This document shows, in pieces, positions 9,949-16,561 of a DNA stretch of 64,000 nt. Origin of the DNA: Terriglobia bacterium. Lineage in GTDB: Bacteria > Acidobacteriota > Terriglobia > Terriglobales > Acidobacteriaceae. The DNA is taken from positions 420,191-484,190 of the forward strand of contig JAIQGK010000001.1 in assembly GCA_020072645.1 (NCBI GenBank), in the 5' to 3' direction. The position numbers and the translations under genes are program-made. The first letter of the stretch is position 1. The number at the start of each line of letters is the position of its first letter. The notes under the pieces are model-generated. The model saw nothing but the letters and a program-made list of their open reading frames with translations, ran no database searches and had not been told where the DNA came from.

Positions 9949-12168
9949 ATGCATGGCACACAACTGTGGCAACAACCAACAAGCAAAAGAATAACGCCAC
10001 TTCGGCTATTTGTGGTTTTCAGCGCGCTGATGGCTTTCGTTTTTGTCGTAACGCCAGCCTGCGCCGATGATCCTGTCATTTCGGATAACGGCCATGTTGT
10101 GGAGGTGCGGATTGAACGCCCAGTAGTCACGCAGCGCTCTACCCTGTATCCCACGGTGACATTTATTCCCGGCGATACAGTTGAGGTAGCCGCAGGAGGC
10201 TGCGTGCAAACCGGAGGAGCAGGAAAGACCTGGAAGCGATATGTGGATCCCAGCGGTGACAACAGCGACCGCCTGTACCATGGCCGGATTCGAATAGCTT
10301 CAGCGACCATAGGTCTGCAACCCATTAAAGGCGTGATTGCAAATTCTCCTGTTGTCGTTCTGCCTGCCCCACCGGGAGCCGATCCAAATCTGTTCGTTCT
10401 CGAGCTGGGATACGACGACGACAATTATGATGACAATGGTTACTACGATCACGATGATGGAACTGAGAACCAATGCCAAAACCTCGACGATGCCTTTATA
10501 CAGCTCACAATCACGCATCCATCCGGCAACGGTCCCGCGCCCGTGCCGCAGCTACCGAAAGCTCCCATGGATCTGTGGTGGAGCGCGGTGGATGACAATG
10601 TGCTCCCACTGAATCCCGACTGGGGCATGCAGGTCAATTCCGATGGCACAACCAATGGCCGCGTCCCAGATGCAGGGCAGCTGTGCAATAACTTTCACGA
10701 TGAAGGTGACAATCTTCAGCTCGGAAATCCATCCTGCACAACGCAGAGCCCTACAGTGGACGAACCAAGTGTATGGAGCGATCCGGCCTTCTGGACCGTG
10801 TGCCAGGCCTCGGGTGGAGTCGCGGGTGCGGTTCACGGGCACATCAACTGGGGATTGGCGACGTATACGGGAAAGCTCTTTTTCACGGACCATTCCAACC
10901 CTGTTCCCAGCGGTTTGGGTGATGATGATTACGACATGACGCTGCAGCGGGCCGATCAAGCTTCTGCGACCGTTGGCAACGATGCTTTCTCCGGTCAGGA
11001 TCCCCGCCGCAGCCTGGGCCTGGAGTTCGACAGCGACGAAACCATCGACTACTTTGATACCCCCTGGTGGAGCTCATTTCACCAGACTGTGGATGGAGAC
11101 AGTTCCTGGGCTGCGGCCAAAGGGATGATTGATGGCGCCGACGCGATTGTTACAGGCCTTATAGGAATGGATAACAAACATGGCGCTCATGCTGAATTGC
11201 ATCCGGTGCTCGGGTTAATGGCGCGCATTCCCAGCCATTCCACCTCTACCAGTGATTTCTGGGTCTTCTTTGCGCGTCCAGAGGGGGATGAGGGTGGCTG
11301 CAGCCAGGACCTTCACCAGTTTTCCAGCACTACTACCATGCAGTTCCTTCTACCGCTCCCGGCTGCGCAAAAGCCTACGATTGCGAATTCCAACATCAAG
11401 GAGCGCGGCCAGGGAGGCTGGTGGAGTGCGACTACATATCCAGACGGTTTGCTGGTAACCATTCATCTACCCTCGCCCCAGAGCACAACTTTCGGTGTGG
11501 CTTCACCGCTGATGTGGGGCGAACTCACCATCAATCATGCCGGCTTGGCCGATCGCACTCTTACCGGTAAATCGCAAGTTGGCTCGCTGGCCGCTACAAG
11601 AGTCGAGCCGATAAAACCGACTCCCAGCCCCACGCAAAATAAGAAGGCAATCATCCTCGTCCGGCCTAAAGCCCAGTCTGTATTCGCGGATCGCGACGAT
11701 TACCTGGGTCCCATCAAAGCCAAGCTTTCCCCGGCAGAATGGCAAAAATTTGAGGATGCGTATCAGCATCCACCAGCTGAGGCAACACTTGTGGTGAACC
11801 ATGCCTTCTATATCAGCCGCAAATCTTTTGAGAATTCGCCCACGCAATTTGCGCGCTTCAATCTAGCCAACGCTGGCAGGCCGCTTGCTGTGACTGCAAC
11901 TCCGGTACCGCGAACATCAACTCCGGGGGTGAGGCGGAGCCGGGCCCTGAGCAAAACCGAGCCACGAATTATGAGCCCGGGTGCAAGAATCGCAAACAGA
12001 GCGCTTCTGCTACAACACCAACTGGTTGCGCAGGCACTCAGAGTCGCAGTGGGACCGGTGCGCGCTGAACAGATTCTGCAGCCGCCGCCTACGGGCGTGC
12101 GTCCAAAGCCGGCAAACAGTGCGTGGGTATTACCAGAGCTCAAATTACCTGCGGAGCAGAAGAAATAA
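9949..12168 (+). CDS. large secreted protein of unknown function, possible LecA-like N-terminal domain
   Basis: 739 residues from the ATG at 9949, preceded by GGAG at a good distance; a longer TTG start (9916) lacks such a site. A membrane-spanning signal segment (LRLFVVFSALMAFVFVV) ends near TPACADD. Residues about 45-200 are beta-rich: FIPGDTVEVAAGGCVQTGG..., a tryptophan stretch, GDNSDRLYHGRI, then an acidic loop YDDDNYDDNGYYDHDD followed by FIQLTI. This order loosely resembles the galactose-binding calcium lectin LecA (PGD..., W, calcium loop YxDxxxxYxxNxG), but I cannot confirm it. The middle (residues 210-560) has repeated W-rich segments (PWWSSFHQTVDGD, WVFFARPEGDEGG). The C-terminal 200 residues are Pro/Arg/Ser rich. 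No family is firmly recognised for the rest. Confidence 0.7.
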   Translation: MHGTQLWQQPTSKRITPLRLFVVFSALMAFVFVVTPACADDPVISDNGHVVEVRIERPVVTQRSTLYPTVTFIPGDTVEVAAGGCVQTGGAGKTWKRYVDPSGDNSDRLYHGRIRIASATIGLQPIKGVIANSPVVVLPAPPGADPNLFVLELGYDDDNYDDNGYYDHDDGTENQCQNLDDAFIQLTITHPSGNGPAPVPQLPKAPMDLWWSAVDDNVLPLNPDWGMQVNSDGTTNGRVPDAGQLCNNFHDEGDNLQLGNPSCTTQSPTVDEPSVWSDPAFWTVCQASGGVAGAVHGHINWGLATYTGKLFFTDHSNPVPSGLGDDDYDMTLQRADQASATVGNDAFSGQDPRRSLGLEFDSDETIDYFDTPWWSSFHQTVDGDSSWAAAKGMIDGADAIVTGLIGMDNKHGAHAELHPVLGLMARIPSHSTSTSDFWVFFARPEGDEGGCSQDLHQFSSTTTMQFLLPLPAAQKPTIANSNIKERGQGGWWSATTYPDGLLVTIHLPSPQSTTFGVASPLMWGELTINHAGLADRTLTGKSQVGSLAATRVEPIKPTPSPTQNKKAIILVRPKAQSVFADRDDYLGPIKAKLSPAEWQKFEDAYQHPPAEATLVVNHAFYISRKSFENSPTQFARFNLANAGRPLAVTATPVPRTSTPGVRRSRALSKTEPRIMSPGARIANRALLLQHQLVAQALRVAVGPVRAEQILQPPPTGVRPKPANSAWVLPELKLPAEQKK

Positions 12169-12245
12169 CGCCACAACTTGAGTACCTCAAAGTAGTGTTT
12201 TGTTGTTGCCATCGTGGCGCGGACTTCTTGCTTTCGATAACACGG

Positions 12246-12560
12246 CTAAGGGGTGCAAAGGAAGTCCTCAACCATTTCAGGAGTTTCGGGGATAGAGATC
12301 ACCAATTGCTTCTGCACTCGCGACTCTCGCGAGAAGATGCCCTTGTTGTAGCGAGTGATTCCCTTCTAGACTTTCTCGCGCGAAGAGCTGATTGAGGTGT
12401 GTCTTAAAATATTGATTGCATTCATCGCCAAACACAGCCTTTCAGGGTGGGTGTTTTAGAGCCAAACACTCCGAAACTCCGCGGGAAGACATGCTCCACG
12501 CTCGTAAACTTCAGTGAGTCTGCCGTTTTGCAGTAAATGCAACGCACTGTGATGTCCAAG
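12246..12560 (-). pseudogene. frameshifted HNH endonuclease remnant
   Basis: Reading the minus strand by hand gives RCIYCKTADSLKFTSVEHVF followed by PRSFG and KGCV, then a shift near 12429, then CDECNQYFKTHLNQLFARES, a second shift near 12361, then RYNKGIFSRESRVQKQL and a stop at 12246. This is the pattern of zinc-containing HNH nucleases: CxxC, a His in a VEH[VI]xP motif, CxxCN, then L(A/F)RxSLEGxTRYxxGIxSRE. Two frame changes and no convincing start codon make it a decayed gene. It lies about 0.5 kb outside the transposon, so it is not obviously part of it. Confidence 0.65.
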
Positions 12561-13112
12561 ATTGCTCCGTGACAGACTCGGGGACTGACCGGCAGGCACG
12601 CGCAAAATCCTCGAAGAGATCTTCAGCTACCAAGCATATTTTACCGTCACGGGTTTTTTGAAGGTGTGCCCGCCCGTTCTCCAGCTCGAATTTTTTGGCC
12701 GATGTACCGATTCCTGGCTAACGAAAAATGGGCGTTTGAAAGATTGACGTTCGAGCAGAAGTCAGAAGGAACTCGGCGCATGAGTTGCGGCCAAATTCTT
12801 ACATTTCATATAAAGAACGATGAACTGATTCGCAATTGATTCGGGCGAATAAAATAGCTATACTCCGGCAGCGCCTCAGGGTGTGAGGTCCTCTAAAGAA
12901 GATCTTTGACAAATAAGCAATTAGTGATTAGCAACTAGCAATTAGCCGGAAAGATCCGCTGCTTGACAGTTGGCGCTTAGAACGTGCTTAGTTGCGACCC
13001 TCTGCCGACCGGACACATGGAACGAGAAAACAGGGCCAAAATTGACCGCGATTGGGGCCCTGAAAAACGGAGAAAAGGGCTTTCGACCGTTCGGTCACCG
13101 CTCGGTCGAATT
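12561..13112. other. non-coding stretch before the transposon
   Basis: Roughly 550 nt without a supported gene. It holds a short AT-rich run with repeated TTAGC/TAGCAA units near 12915-12950 (AGTGATTAGCAACTAGCAA), similar to units seen inside nrdJ, and a TTCGGTCAcc/GCTCGGTCGA tract near 13090. No further structure recognised. Confidence 0.45.
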
Positions 13113-13120
13113 GGGGTTTG
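13113..13120. repeat. 8-bp target site duplication, left copy
   Basis: GGGGTTTG directly abuts the left terminal inverted repeat and is repeated exactly at 16371-16378 on the other side. Eight-bp duplications are characteristic of IS1595-family insertion. Confidence 0.9.
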
Positions 13121-13144
13121 GGCAATAATATACTTGACTAACCA
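13121..13144 (+). repeat. left terminal inverted repeat of the IS1595-family element
   Basis: 24 bp starting GGCAATAATATAC and ending TAACCA, an exact inverse of 16347-16370. Its last base is the A of the ATG of the first passenger gene. Confidence 0.92.
13129..13134 (+). promoter_or_regulatory. inward -10 element inside the left terminal repeat
   Basis: TATACT lies ten nt before the ATG at 13144. With this spacing the transcript would have almost no leader, and no Shine-Dalgarno sequence precedes the ATG, so leaderless expression of the passenger gene is likely. No strong -35 box is seen; the -35 region would lie in the target DNA or at the very tip of the element. Confidence 0.5.
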
Positions 13145-13818
13145 TGGCGATTAAGCCCATACTGCCGCATTCGACCCTGAGGGTCATAAAATCTGATCCT
13201 TTTATCTCATGGGAGGGCTGCGTGCAATTCAGGTTGATATATGACGGTCTATTGCTTGGTGCGAGTAGGAACGACACTCGCGGCCAGCATAAACACAACG
13301 TAAGACGAGAGTTCCACAAACAATTAAAAAGGCTATGGACAGTAAATCGTCACTTGGTTGATGTGGCTGCTCATTTTCCCCAGAATCCGCAAGGTGCATA
13401 TGTGGTTGGCGACGGATTGTATCTTGAATACTTGGCCAATAAATTTACCATCGGGTCTTATAATTGCGCTCCCCTTGTGACTGGCGAAAAGGAGTTGGCT
13501 TGCGCGATAGATATTCTGTTTCTGCGGTATGACCAACCCGGAATAACGCTCATCCAGTCTGGCGATATAGATAACAGGTTAAAGACTCTTTTTGATGCTT
13601 TGCGCCGTCCCCAAAATAATGCTGAATGTTTCGGGGAGCCTACGGAAGATGAGAACCCTTTTTTTTGTCTGCTTGAAGACGATAAATTTATCGATCACGT
13701 TTCAGTAACAACAGATTTACTTCTACAGCCGAATAGAGATGTAAATGATGTCCATCTTATTCTTGATGTGAAAGTAAAACCAACGGATTTGAACATGGGG
13801 AATATTGGATATTTATAA
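13144..13818 (+). CDS. RusA-like putative Holliday-junction endonuclease, transposon passenger
   Basis: 224 residues. The middle carries SGDIDNRLKTLFDALRRPQ (about residues 146-165) followed by LLEDDKFIDHVSV and a closing beta strand VHLILDVKV. This matches the catalytic layout of RusA-type resolvases: two Asp in DxDN, and an acidic pair (E/D)DD about 25-40 residues later. RusA cleaves four-way junctions in the cytoplasm. The first 130 residues, with WEGCVQFRLIYDG and a helical RREFHKQLKRL segment, are longer than in E. coli RusA and are not recognised. The gene begins at the inner edge of the left terminal repeat. Function inferred from motif only. Confidence 0.6.
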   Translation: MAIKPILPHSTLRVIKSDPFISWEGCVQFRLIYDGLLLGASRNDTRGQHKHNVRREFHKQLKRLWTVNRHLVDVAAHFPQNPQGAYVVGDGLYLEYLANKFTIGSYNCAPLVTGEKELACAIDILFLRYDQPGITLIQSGDIDNRLKTLFDALRRPQNNAECFGEPTEDENPFFCLLEDDKFIDHVSVTTDLLLQPNRDVNDVHLILDVKVKPTDLNMGNIGYL

Positions 13819-13835
13819 CAACTCGCCCACATGAA

Positions 13836-14189
13836 TTATTCTCGCTTGGACTTTTTGCGCTGTTTGGCAAGCTGCTTTCTACGTTCTTCCGCTTGAATGA
13901 AAACGTCATTGGGATCGCGGAGATGCTTTTCGTATTTCTGCCGTGATTTTCCGTATTCGTTCCAATCGTCAAGCTCGATCTGGTGCAGGTCTTCAAGAAC
14001 CTGCTGGTTAAATTCAGCTTGCAGTTCTTGCGTGAAGCGGGGATACAGCTTTGCGACTTTGGATTTAAACAGTCCGGTTTTCTGTATCGCGTCAAGGTGC
14101 TGGACTATGAAATCAAACGAGCGATTCAGCAGGAAAATCAGACGGTAAACCTCTGCCCGTTCACGGCTGGTAAGTTTGGGTGATGCCAT
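13836..14189 (-). CDS. hypothetical helical protein, transposon passenger
   Basis: 117 residues, no family recognised. It is predicted almost wholly helical, with a hydrophobic first part (RAEVYRLIFLLNRSFDFIVQHLDAI) and a charged, lysine-rich end (AEERRKQLAKQRKKSKRE). It points toward the RusA-like gene with 17 nt between the stops and diverges from the XRE regulator, so the 81-nt gap to 14271 probably holds both promoters. There is no sign of membrane segments. Confidence 0.6.
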   Translation of the reverse strand: MASPKLTSRERAEVYRLIFLLNRSFDFIVQHLDAIQKTGLFKSKVAKLYPRFTQELQAEFNQQVLEDLHQIELDDWNEYGKSRQKYEKHLRDPNDVFIQAEERRKQLAKQRKKSKRE

Positions 14190-14270
14190 GGCTTGTCCTC
14201 TCGTTTACCGCTAAGGGAACTTATGCTATAGCATTACACGCTTTTTAGCAATAAGGACGATTCTGTATGA

Positions 14271-14486
14271 ATGCCAACTGATATTGTCGAAAGATTTGCA
14301 GAGCGTTTAAAGGCTGTTCGGAACGCAAAGAAAATTACTCAGGTGACGCTAGCCGAAAAAGCCGGAATTGAAACCACTTATCTATCTGACTTGGAAAACG
14401 CGAAAAAGGAACCTTGCTTGCGGGTTATCGACATGCTGGCGACTGGCCTTGGTGTGAGCATGAGTGAATTGCTCAAGAATATTTGA
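14271..14486 (+). CDS. XRE-family helix-turn-helix regulator
   Basis: 71 residues, essentially one HTH_3 domain: RFAERLKAVRNAKKITQVTL (helix 1-2), AEKAGIETTYLSDLENAKKE (recognition helix with YLSDLE), then CLRVIDMLATGLGVSMSEL. Such small Cro/C.protein-like regulators bind short palindromes and often control mobile or restriction genes. AAGGA lies 13 nt before the start. A strong bidirectional terminator follows directly. It probably regulates the divergent passenger gene at 13836-14189 or the transposon itself. Confidence 0.85.
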   Translation: MPTDIVERFAERLKAVRNAKKITQVTLAEKAGIETTYLSDLENAKKEPCLRVIDMLATGLGVSMSELLKNI

Positions 14487-14511
14487 CAGAGCTGTTACTA
14501 TACAAAAAAGG

Positions 14512-14539
14512 AAAAGCCCCGATGCCAGTCGGGACTTTT
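14512..14539. terminator. bidirectional intrinsic terminator after the XRE gene
   Basis: Stem CCCCGA/TCGGG with an A-run on the left (AAAAAAGGAAAAG) and CTTTTG on the right, so it reads as a terminator in both directions. It starts 26 nt after the XRE stop codon. Confidence 0.7.
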
Positions 14540-14824
14540 GAAAACGGTTTGCGCTCCAAGCGAATCATCGCATGGAGTTGTGCTCAAATGCAAGAAATCA
14601 TCAAACTTAAAGAAGATACATGGATGTGGCTTGGTTCGGATGGGATTTGGCGATTCAAAGAACCGCATGTCACGAAAGACATTAGCCTCCAAGCTTATCA
14701 ATCTCTGACTCAGTCGCTTGTATCCAGTCTTCGGAATCATATTCAGCAAATTGCCCCGGATTGTCAGGACACTCAGTCTTGCCAAGCTTCGGGAAATTTA
14801 CAAGTGGGCCGGGGCCAGCAATAA
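14522..14824 (+). CDS. doubtful small protein, transposon passenger
   Basis: 100 residues from an ATG with AAGGA upstream. The first half (MQEIIKLKEDTWMWLGSDGIWRFKEP) looks protein-like, but the start lies inside a terminator and the second half is Ser/Gln rich and antisense to the better-supported CxxC gene at 14682-14891. It may be real only in its first half, or not at all. Confidence 0.25.
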   Translation: MPVGTFENGLRSKRIIAWSCAQMQEIIKLKEDTWMWLGSDGIWRFKEPHVTKDISLQAYQSLTQSLVSSLRNHIQQIAPDCQDTQSCQASGNLQVGRGQQ

Positions 14825-14891
14825 CCGGCCCACTTCGATGTAATTTTTTACAGACTTTGCATTTCAACCACAAATATTCTGGTTCTTTCAT
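14682..14891 (-). CDS. small zinc-ribbon-like CxxC protein, transposon passenger
   Basis: 69 residues: YLWLKCKVCKKLHRSG, then a Pro/Gly loop, then KTECPDNPGQFAEYDSEDW. One CxxC knuckle and a third Cys about 32 residues later, with His in between (KKLH), could bind zinc. No family recognised. It diverges from the 59-residue gene at 14930 with a 38-nt gap. Confidence 0.5.
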   Translation of the reverse strand: MKEPEYLWLKCKVCKKLHRSGPVIAGPGPLVNFPKLGKTECPDNPGQFAEYDSEDWIQATESEIDKLGG

Positions 14892-14929
14892 CTTGATTCT
14901 CGCTTGAGGGGAAGGATTATTATTGGGAT

Positions 14930-15109
14930 ATGAAGTCTAACCCAAAAACGCCCAGTGAATACACAGTTTTTGAAAACAGTCTGAGGACCATCCTCACCGT
15001 TCCGCGATCTGAATTACAGCGCAGGGAAAAGGAATACCAGGAGCAGCGCAAAAAGAAAAAACGCCCTAAGACTTCGGGCGTTTCCCGCGCTTCAAGCGAA
15101 ACCGATTAG
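14930..15109 (+). CDS. 59-residue conserved small basic protein
   Basis: Found by direct translation: MKSNPKTPSEYTVFENSLRT then ILTVPRSELQRREKEYQEQR and a lysine-rich end. The pattern F(D/E)N(S/A)LRxIL(T/S)VPxxELxRRExEYxxQR resembles a widespread family of tiny proteins of unknown role that I know only from their look. GAAGGA lies upstream of the ATG. Its stop overlaps the stop of the convergent transposase gene, and its 3' end overlaps the transposase terminator. Confidence 0.6.
   Translation: MKSNPKTPSEYTVFENSLRTILTVPRSELQRREKEYQEQRKKKKRPKTSGVSRASSETD
15059..15083 (-). terminator. intrinsic terminator of the transposase gene
   Basis: On the minus strand AAACGCCC, a 9-nt loop and GGGCGTTT form an 8-bp stem followed by TTTTTTCTTTTT, 23 nt after the transposase stop. 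Confidence 0.8.
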
Positions 15110-16059
15110 AAGGGCGTTTCTTCCACCTTGCCAGTGACCTGAGCAAAAGTTAGTCGTTTCCCGGCAACGTGCGAAAGGGCAATTTCAAATCTCTCGCCGT
15201 CTTTCATTGGCTTGTTATCAGCGGAAATTCTGTGATTGAAGCGAAACGCCTGTTCATCGACATAGCGGAAAAGGTGGAAGGGTTCGACCGCAACATAAGT
15301 TCCACTCAGGCCGCGCTTCAACAGTGACCAAAAATTTTCGATTCCGTTAGTGTGAATATTTCCATCGACATACTTTTCCAGATGATTGATTACCTTGTGC
15401 TCGTATTCAGCAGTCACAAACTTGTAGGCTGGAAATTCATCGGTGTAGACAGTCGCACCCTTTTCAACAGAGGGGAAAATTACAGCTTCGATTGATTCCT
15501 TTTTGCGGTTTGAAGCAACTTTCGCATGAACTTTTCCACCACGCTCAAGAACACCGATAACAATGGTTTTTGCTCCGGCATCTTTCACGCCTTTGCGCCT
15601 ACGGGCAGCAGCGTGCATGTTGCGCGCTTTGCCACCGATGAAAGTCTCATCAACTTCAACCTCAGAGTTAGGGCCACCAATTTTGACGATCCCGCTACCT
15701 TGCAGAGCCAAGCGAAGCCGATGCAGAACAAACCATGCCGATTTCTGAGTAATGCCGATGGCGCGGTGAACTTCGTAAGAGCTAACACCATTGCGGCAAC
15801 TGGTAAGCATCCACAGAGCCACAAGCCACTTGTTCAAAGGGATAGCAGAATCCTCAAAGATGGTTCCCAGCTTGACGGAGAATTGCCGATTGCAGTCTTT
15901 GCATTTCCAGCGTTTCTGAGTCTTGAGGTAATAGTGCTCTTTGTGACCGCAAGCAGGACAGATGACACCCTCAGGCCAGCGGAGAGCGGCCACGGTATCA
16001 ATGCACACCTGTTCATCGCTGAAGTGTTGAATCGCTTCTTGAAGGGTTTTAGGTTTCAT
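15106..16059 (-). CDS. IS1595-family DDE transposase
   Basis: 317 residues from MKPKTLQEAIQHF; GGAG lies 8 nt before this ATG, better than the upstream in-frame GTG (16071). Order: helical N-terminus, zinc ribbon CPACGHKEHYYLKTQKRWKC followed by KDC (about residues 35-62), a HTH-like segment (YEVHRAIGITQKSAWFVLHR), then the ISXO2-type DDE nuclease core. The core shows VEVDETFIGGK (first Asp), a lysine-rich stretch, VYTDEFPAY (second Asp), and TNGIENFWSLLKRGLSGTY (third acidic/N residue of the DD(E/N)K type). It cuts and rejoins the terminal repeats at 13121 and 16370. The frame is intact. Confidence 0.95.
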   Translation of the reverse strand: MKPKTLQEAIQHFSDEQVCIDTVAALRWPEGVICPACGHKEHYYLKTQKRWKCKDCNRQFSVKLGTIFEDSAIPLNKWLVALWMLTSCRNGVSSYEVHRAIGITQKSAWFVLHRLRLALQGSGIVKIGGPNSEVEVDETFIGGKARNMHAAARRRKGVKDAGAKTIVIGVLERGGKVHAKVASNRKKESIEAVIFPSVEKGATVYTDEFPAYKFVTAEYEHKVINHLEKYVDGNIHTNGIENFWSLLKRGLSGTYVAVEPFHLFRYVDEQAFRFNHRISADNKPMKDGERFEIALSHVAGKRLTFAQVTGKVEETPF

Positions 16060-16070
16060 TATGGACTCCA

Positions 16071-16322
16071 CTAATTCACAGACTTCGCACGTAATTGACG
16101 AGACAATGTCTGAAGTGCTTTGTTTAGCTCGACGATCTCAGGAATATTGGCTTGCGTTACTTGGTCTGCGGCATACCCCTGAAAACGGGTATGAACGTCT
16201 TCAAGGCCAGCCTCTTGAGCAATCTTCAACAGAGCTAAAACGCTTGCTTTCAGGCCAACAATTTCCTGCTGCTGAATCACAAGCATGTCAATCAGGTCGG
16301 CCATCTGTGAATCGGTAAGCAT
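16071..16322 (-). CDS. small helical protein encoded upstream of the transposase
   Basis: 83 residues, all helix-forming: MLTDSQMADLIDMLVIQQQE, then IVGLKASVLALLKIAQEAGL and LNKALQTLSRQLRAKSVN. No family recognised. It ends 11 nt before the transposase start and starts 25 nt inside the right terminal repeat, so both are likely co-transcribed from that repeat. It may be a transposition helper or simply a passenger. Confidence 0.6.
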   Translation of the reverse strand: MLTDSQMADLIDMLVIQQQEIVGLKASVLALLKIAQEAGLEDVHTRFQGYAADQVTQANIPEIVELNKALQTLSRQLRAKSVN

Positions 16323-16346
16323 AGAAAAATGATATTACAAGTACGT

Positions 16347-16370
16347 TGGTTAGTCAAGTATATTATTGCC
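16347..16370 (-). repeat. right terminal inverted repeat of the IS1595-family element
   Basis: 24 bp, exact inverse of 13121-13144. On the minus strand it contains TATACT (16357-16362), an inward -10 box 35 nt upstream of the start of the small helical protein gene, so this end probably drives that gene and the transposase. Confidence 0.92.
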
Positions 16371-16378
16371 GGGGTTTG
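16371..16378. repeat. 8-bp target site duplication, right copy
   Basis: GGGGTTTG, identical to 13113-13120. Confidence 0.9.
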
Positions 16379-16561
16379 GCTTTTGTTATCAACAAAGGCG
16401 CTATGGGGGTGGGGTCTCTGGCTGAGGGACGCAGGCAGTAGGTCGCAAGAAAACCCAAAACCTTTAACCACCAAGGTCACGAAGGAACACGGAGGAGAAG
16501 GGGCAAGATCGCCGACATCGGGAAAGCCCAACCTCTACCCCGTTCACTGAAGCTGCCTTAG

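Larger units (their letters stand above)
13121..16370. mobile_element. complete IS1595-family transposon with passenger genes (3.25 kb)
   Basis: The element is bounded by 24-bp perfect terminal inverted repeats beginning GGCAATAATATACTTGAC, flanked by the exact 8-bp direct repeat GGGGTTTG. It encodes an IS1595-type DDE transposase with zinc ribbon near the right end and carries a RusA-like gene, two uncharacterised proteins, an XRE regulator, a CxxC protein, a 59-residue protein and a small coiled-coil-like protein. Both ends contain TATACT directed inward, so each end probably supplies a promoter. Intact ends, target duplication and an open transposase frame suggest a recent, possibly active insertion. 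Confidence 0.9.

Noticed and set aside
9462..10070. 202-codon plus-strand frame before the large secreted protein
   Set aside because: No ribosome site, atypical composition, and it overlaps the better-supported gene.
16071..16322. Second transposase frame fused by frameshift
   Set aside because: The small gene has its own start and stop and no DDE or zinc-ribbon motif; the transposase is complete by itself.
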